A DNA stretch of 64,000 bases, taken from contig NC_080055.1 of NCBI RefSeq assembly GCF_026212465.1, positions 24,394,291 to 24,458,290 on the forward strand, given 5' to 3'. The number at the start of each line of letters is the position of its first letter. Position 1 is the stretch's first letter. The position numbers were made by a program, and so were the translations under genes. Shown here one piece after another: positions 23,796-37,600 of the stretch. Source of the DNA: Amaranthus tricolor (Eukaryota; Streptophyta; Magnoliopsida; Caryophyllales; Amaranthaceae). Below the pieces are notes generated by a model that was given only the letters and a program-made list of their open reading frames with translations, made no database searches and was not told the DNA's origin.

Positions 23796-26700
23796 ATGCC
23801 AGGATCTATCCATGTTTCAGGTAAATAATATAAATGATAATGCTTTAATTAGTTTTAATTATTTCTATTTTTATTAAGTATAACTTATCAAGTTATTTTC
23901 TGTTTTTGCTAGTTTTAGAATTGGTTGGACTTCCATCTTCTCCACAGTCTTCATCTATGTGTAGTATTAAAGGTGTGAGATTTGCTTTCCTTAGATTATA
24001 TTATGTATGCTTTCAACACCTTCATTGTTAGTATATACAATGCGGTTTAGTTTTAGGCACGTGTAAAGTGTGAAAACTTGTAAGACTATAGATTATTTTG
24101 ATCTTGGGTAGGCCAGAAAATCCCCACGGAATGAATTAATCCATCATGTAGATTGATAATCGAACACTAGTCATATGGATTAAAAAAAAGTCTTCGACTA
24201 CTAGACTAGCCTGCTCTTGTGAAAGATCGTAATCTTACGGTGAAATGACTTCAAAAGAAGGTGTCTATTTTCAGATTTTCTTATAACTTTGTATCAATTG
24301 GGTTATTTAGCCTATATATAATATATAAAACGCGTCTCACAATAAGACAATCTCGTATAACAATTTGTTTATTACCTTAGTTAGTTTACATAAAATTAGT
24401 TTAAATTTAAATTAGATGGCTTTAGGCCCAAAGTTTAGGAATAAATTGTTGTGTTGTTTTATCCGCCCCTTATGTTAATATTGTGGACATATCATGGCCA
24501 AATGTAGTTTCAAGTGTGCAAGTAGTAGTGTTTATTTGGGTCATTCGGTCGTTTTTAGGTTAGATGTTTTTTGTCAGTCTAAATCGGATTTTATGTCCAC
24601 ATTAATCTTTATATCAAGTCAAATCGGGTCTAATTTGAACAACTCTATGGACATGATACTTGACCGCCCAAAACCCCTAAATTAAGGGTCTCAAATATTA
24701 AATTAGATTAGTTTACATTACATATGTTTTAGTTTAGTTATTACTAATTTGTTTACATGCCCCAAAATACCATTTTGTTTAAACGGGCTTGAAAATTTTA
24801 TTTATTTTTGCTCCGCCTCTGATTATTGGATTTATGGTTATTTGGGGTGTAATTTACATATCAAAGTTGTGGATTTGTTTTTTCTAATATATTTTTTAAC
24901 TTTGAATAATGGGCGAATGCAGTGTCCATAGGAAAGCAAGCACATGAGATGCAGGATAAGGATGGAGCCTCTTTGTAAAATCACTTAACTTCATGTTCAA
25001 TTGATGTTTCTAACACTATGTTTACTTGCTTCTGTTAAGAAATCAACTCAACCAAAAGCTTAAGTTGATGGTCGAGGCCCTAAAATATGTTATATACTCT
25101 AACACGCCCCCTCACATGAGAGCCTATTGGGCTAGAAGATGGGTTGTCGTGTGGATGCGCATGTAAAGGCGCTGAATATTTAATTTTAAATGAAGGGTGA
25201 TTGAGATTCGAACCTGTGACCTCTTATCACGTTGGCTTCTGATACCATGTCAAGGAACTAACTCAACCAAAAGCTTAAGCTGATGGTTGAGGCCTCAGGA
25301 TATGTTATATACTCTAACACAGCTTCTAATGGTTTATTTTGTACTTTTTTGGATTTATTAGCCCGTTAGCAACTCTAAGAGACAATCTAAATGTCTCAAT
25401 ACTTGATGCTCAAGGGAATGAAATTGCATTCACAGGTTTGTATTTGTAAGTTGTTTTAACTAATCTCGAGTTGAGCAGCAAATGACGTTTTAGTTGACTT
25501 TTGATCTATTTTTTCTCAATAACAGTTGACTCAAACAGTTGGGTGGTGGCTTATCAGCCAATACTCCCTGTTAGAAATACTACACATGAGGAATATCCTA
25601 CATCACCTAAAATAGTGGGTTGTGACTTGCATATAATGCTTAGTGAGTAATCCAATACCATATGATTTTGGAAATAGCTACTCTTGTAAGAAACCGTCTT
25701 TTGATCTCAAAATAAGAAATCTACATTTTTATTTTCTCTTTAATTTGTGTTAATTGGGCTATTTAGTCCATATGTCTAACGCGTCTTTCGGAGAGATCGT
25801 TTCTAACAACAATTAGTGTTTTGGAAAAGATTGAACATCATCAGGTGTTTATGCAAGTCAAGGCTCATTACCCATGGGTTTGTGGACCCAAGCTCACGGG
25901 TGCCTCGTGGGTGTGTCCACATGAGTAGGCCCATTGGGTGATTTTGTGACAAATTATCACGGCCTACACTTTCAGCTCGCCAAACTAATCAACTATTACA
26001 ACCAACCCTACACCTTCAGCCAACAGTAATTTGCAAAACAGTCTCGACTCGAGTATGTAATTGTAACTGATAGAATTGAGATTGCTTTGCAGATGTTGAA
26101 ACTAGATCAATTGCGGAAAAAGGTATATGGGATGATCTATTCCCCCTTAAAGGCGGAGGCAATATCCGATTGAAACTAACATTTAACCTTACTCAAAATG
26201 AACTAAACCGAATTCGTAGCATGGTAAATATATCTGCCTGAGCTTTTAGATTAATCAGTATCAAAGACAAACATTGTGCTTTATATTTTAGGATGTATTA
26301 GATGTGTTGCATTACATGGCCTTTGTGCTGTCCGTCTGTCTCTAGGGCCGACCCTGAGTTTTGAAAAGCTCAGGGCAAAATTACAATAGCGGGTCCTAAA
26401 TATAAAGTCAGTGTCCGAAGGGAGAAGGATAGTGGACAGATCATACCCGTGCCCCCTCTAAGGAGAGGTCAAAGAGAAATGCGTGCACTAAATACATGCG
26501 TGTAGTTTTAGAGCGCTATTATTATTAGGGACCTCGTTTTTTATATTAGAACAGAGCCCCCGAAATGTTTTAAGATGGCACTGGCTTTCAGCAAAAATGC
26601 TTTTATATGATATGTTGAAATTTTGTTGATTCACAGAGAGAATCCGCGGCTAGGAAAAAACAAGAGGATCTTATGAAGAGGAGTCATAGTAGTTCAGAAC

Positions 26701-29700
26701 TAGCAGGTTCATCTGGTGGTAGGTCTGCATCATTTTTGTTCCTCAACTTACTATTATCATCATTCATCAATTGTGTGCATTATGTGTTTGGAACCAACTC
26801 AATTATAAGTTTAAGCTGATGGTTGAGACTCCAAAATGAGTTATATACTTTAACACGCCACCTCTCCAAAATGAGTTTTATACTCTAACACGCCACCTCA
26901 CACAAGAGCTCTGTTGGCTAGAAGTGTGAATACAACACGGACCTTCTTCATACATGACGCCGAATATTTCACTTTTTATGAGGCATAGTTGAGATTCAAA
27001 CCCATGACCACTTGTCACGCTGGTTTTCGATACCATGTTAAAGAACCAACTCAACCGAAAGCTTAAGGTTATGGTTGACGCTTCAGAATATGCTATACTT
27101 TCCCGTTCTGAAATACTCACTATATAACGGTATTTAACACTATTTATTGTTCAAGTTTATTTTATATATTACGGCTAATGTATAATAAAAAATATAGTCA
27201 ACTGGGTTCTTGTTTGAATCCTCTAATCACATACTTTCATAATATTAAGTTTTTATAATTTTTAGATGTGTTTCAATTTATAAATGATCAAAATAACACA
27301 TTTGATTGCGTAAAAAATTATATGTAGCAAGTATAATAGAAAGAGAAAGTATACTAACATTATGCAAGTCTAAGAGTGAACTTTTTGATTTCGACAAATG
27401 TTTTGTTGGCATTGTGAATTGGAATTTATACGAGAAAGTCTTAGTAAATAACGGTTATTTGTAAGGTTAATAAATCACTCTTATGTGTTTGAATTTGATA
27501 GGGTGAGAGTTTTGTTATTTTAATTTATCCTTTTTAATTTTATTTATTTTAATATAATTTTTTTTGTCTTTTTATGATAATTTACAAATCACGGTTATTA
27601 ATTAGTAATTTTTACAGTTCACAAGTTTCAGTCAAGGAGAGTAATGTGGGACCTACCAACAACCAAGCTAAATCCGGTGTTAATTTTGTGAACAACGGTC
27701 ATGCTGATCAGAAGAAAGAAGTAATGCTTGTGATCAACTGTCATGTTTCAATTAAATTTTTAATGTTAGTTCTTTGATCATAAAGAATTATACTCTTCTT
27801 GGAAATAGGGATTCACAACGTCTAAATCAACCGGGGCATTCAACAAATTGCCGGATCAATGGATGAAAGAGCGAATTCAGGGACGAGACATGAAGCAGCA
27901 AAATCAGTTGGATAAAAAACCGAGCAATGTAAGGAAAATGATACTAACATTTGAAACTAGTTTAGTAAAGGTATTCATTGATAAATATGATCATACAGTG
28001 TTGCATAATTTACTAGTTAATTCGTCTTTTGAATTCGCAATTCTCTCAAAATGGCAAAAAAATAGCCATAACCCACCATAATTTACTTTTTGCAATTTGC
28101 GTAATGTGACGCTGGATGATATGTTCGATTTGATAGACAATAATAAATGGTCGTAACGGTAATGAATTTGCATCGAATTTTGTTAGAATTTGTTTCATCT
28201 TGATGTTCATCGCAGCATTTCTATCTCAAAAGGTAGTTTTTACCATAAATTTTGATCATTATCATGCATGGACTCAACACTCAGGCATGGAACATTCTTC
28301 GGAATGATACATATAAACTTTGTAGAGTATATATAACATATCATGGAGTTTTAAGCATCATCTTAAGCTTTTTGTTAAATTGATTTCTTGACATGGTATT
28401 AGAGTCCAAATCATTAGTTCATATCTCATCACACCGTTCCTTTTAAGTGCGATTATTAGTGCCAAGTATGAGAAGACTTCTGTTGTATTCAAACTTTTAG
28501 CCCAAAGACCCTCGTATGAGGGGGCGTAATAGATTTTATGACACGTCTCGAGGCTTCAACCTTCAGCTTAAGGGTTTGGTTGAGCTGGTTCATTGACAAA
28601 ACTAATTAACGATATGATTTTGACTATCAGGAAGAATCACCTGCTACTAATAAAACGATGGCAAGAACTGAATTAAGCAGTAGAACTACAGCTGATATTC
28701 CCTCCAAAGTCGCAAGCGTAAAGAAGACGGTTACTATCAACACTAAACCAGTTTTTACCAAACTAGAAACCTCGACTCCTTCATTGCCGGAGGAAACAGA
28801 GAAAGAAATTGGCCAATTAACCAATAAAACTGAAATGGATCCTCCTAATGTAACTCCAAGCCTAAAGAAGCCTCTTTGTAACAGTAGTAAACCAGTTTCG
28901 TCGAGATTTAGAATAGCAGCGTCTCTGTTAACAACAGAAGTAGGAAATGAAAGATGGGGCGTGTTATCTGATAGTAGTGAATCAAATGAAACAACTTCGG
29001 TAAGAATTAATACGAATGTGGATGCTCCTATTAACACGAAACCTGCATTGTCGAGATTTAGGACTCCACAATCGCGTTTAATCTCAGAGACGTCAGGAAA
29101 AGGAAAAGTGTTAAGCAGTAATACCCAAAAAGTGTATACATCTGAACGAACTACAACATTTTCTTTGAAGACATTACTCGAAGCTTTACCAAGACTAAAG
29201 AAGTTTCCTTCCGATAAATTCAAGGAGTATGAGTTTTCTACAAGTGATTCTTATCTAAAGGAGAAAAAATGGAGAAGCAAACGATGGAAATCTTCACAAG
29301 ATAGAGCAATATCGAAAGCCTTTCATGGGATTGAGCATCATGCAATCGATAGTTTTCGTGGATGGATATTCTTGAACGAAGTTATTTACCGGTGTGTTGT
29401 AAGTGATGATAGACCGTTTGAAGATCGTGTTCCTGAAGATTCTCATTCTGATTGCAGCCCTCGGCTAGATGACCATGATAAGGTCAGTCCATAGATAATG
29501 ACCCACAAGATCGAGCTTTAACTTTCGTCTTCCTATACACTTTTTTCGATTAATAACTGCATCAATGATCTATTAATTTTGAGTTTCTGCTGCACAAGAA
29601 CCTTTTTTTTAGCACAGTATTGAATATTTGTATGTGCTTATTTGCTTTGTGACTGGGGAAATCTAGACCCGGGCTGCCTAGGCAATGTCCTTGGTCGCTT

Positions 29701-30263
29701 GATTATGTACCTTACGACATTGAATTGTGTAACACAGATGTATGCACGTAGAAATGAATGCCCGGCCTAGCTTACACTAGTAGTGTGTATTCGCTCTTGT
29801 TTTGTGATGTATTGTTTTAGAGCTACAAATACCAAAAAAAAAAAGAATTTCATGGGTGAAAATTGCTTGTTATTCACTATACACTACTAGTTTAAACTTT
29901 TAATTTAAAGTTTCTCCGAGTTTCAGGCGACACATATGGTTGATAAGAGTAAAAACGAGAAAAATTCTATTGAATCGAACAACTCGGAGTCTAGCGAAAG
30001 ACATAGCAACAAACTCTTTACTGGACCAACCGGGCAGGTTTTGTTACTGATTACTTCTTTACATCATTATCATCATCATACTCAATATATCCTGCTCATA
30101 TAAGTTATGATCGGCGTATGGGGATTACTTCTCTACATGCTAGTTGTATTTACTTATTGCTTGTACATGTATAAAGTAAAATGTTTTAGTTTTGCAGGTA
30201 ATGAGGATTGCATTGATGGTAGGCTTTGCTCTCCTTGTAATCTTCAAAGACAGAAAAAAATAA
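23796..30263 (+). CDS. C2-like-domain protein with C-terminal membrane anchor, 11 exons, 555 aa
   Basis: Plant protein of unknown function. Exons: 23796-23820, 23913-23972, 24923-24974, 25362-25435, 26093-26223, 26637-26718, 27626-27720, 27809-27928, 28631-29482, 29927-30037, 30198-30263 (TAA 30261-30263). All introns are GT-AG and the frame closes exactly at 1668 nt. Residues 1-120 resemble the short N-terminal C2-like domain of a conserved uncharacterised plant family (VLELVGLPSSP, SILDAQGNEIAFT, EKGIWDDLFPLKGGG), followed by a basic stretch (RESAARKKQED). Residues 174-497 are Ser/Thr-rich and look disordered. Residues 535-551 (IALMVGFALLVIF) form one hydrophobic helix ending in KDRKK, like a tail-anchored protein. 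A 3' UTR intron (30266-30587) is possible. Introns 3, 6 and 8 each carry a TRIM/SMART insertion. Biochemical role unknown. Confidence 0.88.
24525..24670. repeat. gggtcg-type MITE fragment
   Basis: 'gtttatttgggtcattcgg' then 'gattttatgtccacatta' match the family seen at 23341, 42672, 46890 and 48434. It is in intron 2 of the C2-like gene. Confidence 0.45.
25033..25321 (-). mobile_element. intact TRIM/SMART mini-LTR retrotransposon, 289 bp (copy B)
   Basis: Best copy of the family. Two 74-bp LTRs (25033-25106 and 25248-25321) are flanked by a 5-bp target duplication gcttc (25028-25032, 25322-25326). Read on the minus strand, the 5' LTR is followed by a primer-binding site TGGTATCAGAAGCC (25234-25247). 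A purine tract TGTGAGGGGG precedes the 3' LTR. No coding capacity. LTRs this short suit the smallest class of terminal-repeat retrotransposons. It lies in intron 3 of the C2-like gene. Confidence 0.9.
26785..27105 (-). mobile_element. TRIM/SMART copy C
   Basis: Same family as 25033-25321, antisense to the gene, in intron 6. The LTR nearest the left edge ends in a locally duplicated block (two copies of 'aacacgccacctc' near 26850-26895). The primer-binding site is degenerate. Confidence 0.75.
27098..27349. mobile_element. Stowaway-type MITE, 252 bp
   Basis: Left CTTTCCCGTTCTGAAATACT and right complement CTTTCTCTTTCTATTATACT are inverted copies flanked by TA (27096-27097, 27350-27351). It abuts or slightly overlaps the end of the TRIM copy at 26785-27105 in the same intron. 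Confidence 0.7.
28016..28125. repeat. dispersed palindromic repeat, copy 1
   Basis: 'ttttgaattcgcaatt', then 'tttgcaatttgcg', then 'tgtgacgctgg' follow in the same order as at 41767-41885. It is in intron 8 of the C2-like gene. Confidence 0.5.
28320..28597 (+). mobile_element. TRIM/SMART copy D
   Basis: LTRs at about 28320-28395 and 28528-28597, with a primer-binding site 'tggtattagagtcc' and purine tract 'tatgagggggcg'. A possible 5-bp duplication aaact flanks it (28315-28319, 28598-28602). It is sense-oriented in intron 8 of the C2-like gene. Confidence 0.78.
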
Positions 30264-31686
30264 AGGTAACATTTTTACTCTGCTATCACCAAATCTCATT
30301 TAAGACAGCCACACCTTAAAACAATTTTGAATTGGGCTATATAATCAAACTAAATTAATTAAAATATTCATTTTTGTACTTAAAATATCATTTTATATAG
30401 TTGTTTAATGTCAAACAAGTCATTATAGATGTTAAAACTGACAGTTAGGATATTAGAATGCTCATTTTAGTTGTTTAAAAGAGCCACTATATATGTTTTG
30501 CTGTAAGACGATCTTATGAAAGAATTGCTCATAATCTAGATCTTACCGGAAATATAACTAATTGTTAAAGTCTCTTAATACTTGCAGTGAATACAGGAAG
30601 GGGTTGATTTGCAACCAGTGTAGGATGAGAGTTTCATACATAAACATCAAATTAAGTCTATGTAAAGATACACAAATTACTTTTGCTAATGTAGTACTAA
30701 GTTCCTTATTTTTAATTTCTTTTGTTATTATTTTTAATTTCTTTTGTTATTCGGATTATTCATTTAGTTTATATATTTGTGAATATTGAAGACACGCGCA
30801 AGCAATAACGATAAGAGGAACAACTTCAAGAATAAAGACAATGGATATTGGCAATGGTCGTGAGCAAGCAATAAAATTAGAGGACTGCGGGAGGAAGACA
30901 AGCAATTTTTGGTATCTTAGGAAACCACTTAAACAATAAATGTATTTTCTTATACTATGTTAAGGGTTTAACTAGAAAATTTGACACAAACTAAGAAAAC
31001 AAAAAAGTTATATAGTAAATTTCAACTAAAACAAATACTTTAAACTAAAAAATATAAAAATATATAAAAATATATAAATGATATCAAAAGGGTCAATTTG
31101 ATTATGATCATGCTATACCATAAAACATGTTCACAATCTGTTCAAAACAACCAATACATCAAAGAAAATCTTGGGAATACAATCCTCGCCATTATTGCAC
31201 TGCAAGATCTTATCATGTTTTTTATTCAGAATAAGGTAAGAGAATTTATTCAAAATAAGGTAAGAGAATCCCTACAAGAGGAAAGAGGGTGCTAACCCTT
31301 TGTGCACGCCGCGAGTTTCGAATTACTTTTACAAAGGAAAAAGAAAAAACACTCAACCCTCAGACTAACCCATGATTATATGCAAATTACTAGTTAATTG
31401 TAGAGACAATTAAGTAAATTGTACAGCACATTAATACTACATGAAGGGGGAATTTATTAGCCTTCAAATACTAATTTACTATTAACTAACAAAAAATTTC
31501 CCTAGCTGTGAAAGAATGAGATACACTACGACAAGCATGCTTTCGTAACTATTACACAATGCACAAGACATTATTCAGTTGATGAGAGTGAACCGAATTG
31601 ATTAAAAGCTTGAACATTGATCGTTCACAATGAGCAGCTGGAAGGAAGTGAGCTTATTCTGTATGATAATTAACCCCTTCTAAGTA
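30264..31686. other. convergent 3' region between two genes
   Basis: Holds the 3' UTR of the C2-like gene (possibly spliced, 30266-30587) and the 3' UTR of THP1, which reads leftward. A short direct repeat 'aataaggtaagagaat' occurs at about 31230-31270. No further gene is seen. Confidence 0.5.
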
Positions 31687-34600
31687 TTACGAACCCACTG
31701 GCTTGCCGTTTAGTTTGGGAAAAGGGTCTTGCTTGCTCAGAACTACAACTTTACTCTTGTGCGCAAAATACCCTTTGATAAGGTTTTTATATATTAGAAT
31801 TGCAACAATACATTCAACCTGCATCAAGGCACGAGTAAAGATTAGCCGATCTGTAACAAGTTAATAGCCAAAAGAAGAAAAAGAAGCTATCAACCTCGTC
31901 AACATCCATGTCTATTTGAAGCCATTTCAGTGCTCTGACGATAATATCCAATTTCACCTGATGCGCTTTGCTTGAATCCTTTTGCTTTTGAATAATATAG
32001 CTAAAAATGTAAAAGAATACATCAACAAATAACCCACATGATCGAAAATCCAAACAACAACATTCCATTCCATTACCCTAATGCCATTAAGTGGCTCCCA
32101 CCTAGGGTGGGGTTTGAGAGGGTTGGATGTACACAACCTTATCCTTATTGGTCATAGAACTAATAAAGAGGTTGTTTCTTATTAACCCTTGATAGCAAAC
32201 GTCACTTCACACAAATAAGAAGTGCGTACGATTTAATGAGTGATTTTTACTTAAGTCTGTTATAATCCAAAGTAGGAAGAAAAAATGTACTTACATCTTT
32301 TTGAGTAATCTTCTATAAACTTGTAATTCAAGTTTTTCCAATACAAGGTAGACACCTGATCTCAAAAACCTAATCAAATACACATCACTAAATCAGCTTC
32401 ATAAAGTATAGCTAGTCTTTTCTTATGAATGGGTAGGCATTATAAGCATGGCAAACCTGTCCTCATTCTGTTGGAGAGCACATCGTAATAGTCGAATATC
32501 ACCCCTTCTAAGTGCTAGCAGAACGTCCTGATACTGCATGGTCCATACATTTTGTCAATTTAAGTTGTATATTACTAGTAGCAACAAGCAGGTCAGATGT
32601 GTTGAACAATTTGCATAGTTCTAGTGCTTAATATTTGAAGACAAAAAAACTTTCAATGAGTTAGTCTTTGGGTATCGGGCATAAAGAAAGATCAGATATA
32701 GTAACCCATGAACCAACAATCAACTTCGGGTACATATTCAAGTGTTAAGGCGACAAGGTTCACATTTCTGAACATAAGGACCTTGTCCTAAAATAAGAAA
32801 CGAGTGGGGACATTGCCTTGACACTACCGATGCATAAATACACATTTAAGGTTGGCATGTTTGCTACATTTGGTGATAATTCTTTCATGAAACCCCTTTA
32901 AACATAAGTTGCGTGTACTCTGCAACTTCTGTTTGTTTGTAGAGTTTTTCTCTAAAATATCAAGATAATCAATGTTTCAGGGTGAATATTGAGGTAAGGT
33001 TTCCACAAAATATTCAGGGTGTCAAGTGTCTGGATAATTAAAGATACAAAAAGAGGAGTCAAACAGACATGACCAGCTGAAAGAAACGTGCAAAACAACA
33101 TATACATTATACCTCAAGAAGATTGTACTTCTGCAACAATAAATCTTCAGGCATGATACCTATTGAAAGCTTCACGGGTATCAGATATTTGAGGATCATC
33201 CTATTATATCCACACACACAACTAAAATTAGGGAACCCAGCTTACAAAACAATATTATAATGATAAAATCTGTAAGAAATGCTATCAGCCTATTACAGAA
33301 ACAAATTTTATCAATGCCAAGAATAGGGACACAAGCAATTCTTTATCCATATTAGATTATAGTTCCAGGTACACTATGTAGAAGGTAAGAGTTAAGACCA
33401 TAAGGTTGCGTTTAGAAACAAGAAATTTATTTCAAATTATAGATTTGAATTATAAAATCATAAATAAAGAATTTGAGAATGATAAGGTTTGGACAGTCAT
33501 TCTCAAACTCTCAACTATATTTACTTTATTATAAGGGTGGAATTGGCTTAAATTCTAATTTGAATAATTTCATTTGCCAAGCACCAAATTTGAGCAAATT
33601 TTAGATTTCCAAATGAAATCATGGTTCCCAAACACAGCATAAGTATTTGAATTTTTTAATAAGTTTAACTCAAGCTTATCAATGGTAGAAAGCTTTTCGA
33701 GCAGAGGCAACATCTCATAAAAGATAGTATTATCACCAAAAATTAGCTTGCATAGAGTAAATTATAGCACAAAACAAAAATTAACAATAGAAAGCAATTA
33801 TTATGTGCACAACAAATTTTATTGCCCTAAAGTTAAAAGTGAAACCCCCAAAGAGCAAGGCTTCAAAAGATGCGTTTTGATCTTTACAAGCATATAGGCC
33901 TATCCAATCTCTAAACACAATGAAAAATTTGATGAGCATCACTTGTATTGAAAATCTCTTCAAATTTAGACATTATAGTTTCATTTTCAAATAAATACGT
34001 TTAAAAGAATAGAGATGGTGCAGAAGGGAATGCGTACTACACCTTATATTGGATTCATGGTCAGGATGGCAATGAGCTAGAGCATATGACAATTTCTGAT
34101 CAGCCTGCAAGTTGGAGATACACTTCTAAATAAGATCATGTGCAGACCATAAAAATTTTTATAACAGCAAAAAAAGTCAAAAGTTAACAATGCACATTTT
34201 TTTAAAAGCAAATAAGCGTTAAGTCATTGTTTCATAGATTTCTTCACAAAATTACTCAATCCACAGAAAACGTGGCCAAATCTGGGGCTACAATATTTAC
34301 ATGTAATGCAAGTGACTTGGTGAATATGGTTGTCTTTCTGCATTTTCAAGGGTAAGTGCACGAGAAAACTGTCCTACCTACTTTGTACTGCTTAAAGAGT
34401 TCAATGCGTAGTGAACCTCAGGCCATTATAAATTTGATAAATCCAAGATACATTCAATCTTCACACCCAACAGTCATATGGAATATGGATCATGCTACTG
34501 AAAGGCTCTTATTTGAACTAGCGAACACACATCATTCAGTACTATCTTAAAATAAATACTTGAAACTTAACAAAGTAGTATATAGTAATAAAAGAAACCA

Positions 34601-37600
34601 AATATTTGCAAGCTATCCAGTGTTCAATATGCAACATAGACATAGAAAATGGCTTCTTATGACCCGGTCCCGGCACAACAACCATAGACTCTTTTTACAA
34701 GTGATCCATTCTCAAAAGTCAGAACTGATCAAAATTCCCAATTCCCAAGCATGTCTTAGCATCAAGGCTTTGACAAGAAGTACAACTACAGCTTACGATT
34801 TTAAGCATTTGGAGAAGGGAGACAACAATTCCATGGACTTACTTCCACAATAAAATGACCGATAAAGAGAAGCAGATGCTCGGCATAGAACATGTGAGAC
34901 TTTGAGGTATCAGTGTAAAGTTAGGGTTTAGAAACATCGGTCAATGCAGATATTACAATCCGAAGATCTTGTACGCTTGAATAAGAAAAGCAATCATACA
35001 AAAAGATTAACAACTAATAAGCAGAAGATCACACTATCAACGTTTTAAGACCTAAGAACTAAGTTCTGTGAAAAAATACTCTAGATTGAATATAGATGTT
35101 TGCCTTTCCTGAAATCAAACCCTGCATATTTAATTCCAGAGATTGATGTCACAGGTGGTCATGCTGACATCTCAATCAATTCTAATTTATTGAGATAGGT
35201 AGAGTCTGGTAGTCTGAAAAGGAGCATTAGTATGTAAATACAAAAGCCAACCCTATATGATAGCTCATCGTGTTCTTTCAATCACATTTCATCCTAGATT
35301 ATGAAGTTAAACTTAGTTGATCATTATTGCCTTTGATTTAGATAACCGGTATATTGTTCCAATTGTGAGTATTTCACGATATATGTTGAAATGTGTGGGC
35401 ATGGGTATGGGTGAAAAGGCAAAAGCTGTTTTAGTGGTCAAAAGACTTAATTTACATGCAGTTGTTACTTGTTAGTTGCCCCACTATCCTCTCACTCTAG
35501 GTGAGTCCATAACAGGCTGTTCAAAGGACTTAGTTTCCCCTACAAACTCTCGTCTTAGTAGTGCAGATATGTTTAAAATTTACGCTCATAAGGTTTAAAA
35601 GAAACTGGTTTACAAATTAATACTATTAATAATATGTAACTTTCATAAACTTCTAGTAATTAACTAGTGTTTTAGCAGATTCATGGATTTCTGCGACTCC
35701 GCCTGTAATCGTTCATCGCTCATTTCTAATGCCGGCTAAACACTTGGACATTTCAATTTGGTTTGGAATGTTGAAACTTTTACATAAAAATAGTCAAGTT
35801 GGACACTTGGACATGTGTCGGACATGGGTATACGAGTCCGGGTAGCATAGGTTAAAAGTATAATAATAACAACACTGCCATCAAATCCAACAACATTGTT
35901 GAAGCTTTAATCCCAAAAGATGATGCCAACTACAATATAATCACACAAAACATTACAGAAAACGGAAATATACTCACAGCCGGAAAATTTTCGTTGAAAA
36001 CTTCAAGACGACCTGTATAATACATGTAAGTCACCTACAATAACATAAGAGTGCAACGTCTTCTCAATATTATATTCATAAAATTGAATACCTATAAAGA
36101 TATCACAAAATTTGGAATGCAAACGTTAGTACCTTATCTCTGGTAGGAAACTCCTCAAAATCAAAGATACGGGCAGTCTCAATACTTCTTATTACACTTC
36201 GACAAAGATGTACAGTACCGAGCTGTAATGAAGCCAATCACAAAACACAGTCAAATTATCAGATAACTTGCAATTCTAGACCTAACGAAAAAAATAATGA
36301 TTGAGATTATGTATGACTGAATTTAAGTCTATTGATATGATAAAAACTAATTGGACATGAATAACAAAATAGATGAATGAAAAACAAAATTTCTTACAAA
36401 ATAAGAAAGGAAAAATCGAAACATATAAGAACTAAGGAATAACCAATATGCACCTTGAAATAGATTTTGAACAGCTGGCAAGTCACATGTAAGGCTCCAA
36501 CACGCTTTGGCCCTTTTCCCTGCCAAACACAGCAACGTCTATCAACAACATTCAGGCAAATCACTGGATCAAAGCATTAAGCCTGTAACAGCCCTCTTCT
36601 ATTCAAATAAACACAATAACTTAATTGAACACAAGTGTCATTCATAAACACAGTAAAATATGAACAAAAGACTGAATTACATTATAGAGATCAAGAATAT
36701 GAAACCGTTGAACGTACCCAAATTGCAACTAGGGATGGGCATGACAAGGTTTTGGTTAAGTCCAACTAGACCCAAACCTCATCTAGGATCTGAGTCCAAT
36801 TCTTTTATTTATTTTTTATGTCAACTTCTCAAAATTAATTTCTTTTAAAAAAATTATAAGATAAATTAAGCTTGACACAAGAAAAATCAGACATAACAAT
36901 ATTATATTACTAATTGAGTCATCCATAGTCACTAGTACAATGTAAAGAAAATTATGGTTACTCCATAGAGTTCAATTCCACCTTCATCAATAAGCAATTA
37001 AACTCCAATTTTTAGTCAAACTCATAATTATAGTACCTAAAAAGCTTTTCTTTAAAATATATGAATTTTGTGATGATAAAGAAAGTTCTAGATTTTGAGC
37101 AAGGAAGGTAAGATTCTAAAGGGCTACCCTAAAGTTCACAAATAAAACCAAACCCTGAATCCATAGGGTCCTAATCTTAGACAAAGATCCTTAAACTAAA
37201 ATTGGATTCATTAGGGTCTAGGTAGGTCCAAGCAGTGTCTTTCGCCCAAGTGCCATGTTCATAGCTGGTTATAACTTGTAAGATTGACTAAAAGAGATTT
37301 TATGATATGAAGTTTCCCAAATGAGATAAAAAGCAGAAATATCCAATAGTATTTCTATCTCTTTATCCATTATTCATAAACAGTCACATTTGAAATTATA
37401 CCATCGGGATGATATATGAAATCGCATACGGAAGCAATTATTACAAACGTTGTTAACAATATTAGAGCTTTGTAAAATGTGACACCAAGTAAAATTGTTC
37501 GAAGAAATTTTCAACCATAGTATCCTCAATCCCCTACATGCATATCTTCACCTATGTTGCTTCGACTTTTGAATGGGGCTAACGTGACCATATCTGACAA

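Noticed and set aside
25526..25600. Possible extra exon of the C2-like gene after the acceptor at 25526
   Set aside because: Joining exon 4 to 26093 keeps the conserved domain (FT-DVETRS...EKGIWDD). The 25526 stretch has no family match and no good donor.
28627..29223. 198-codon frame on the minus strand
   Set aside because: It is the antisense of exon 9 of the C2-like gene, which has motif, frame and splice support.
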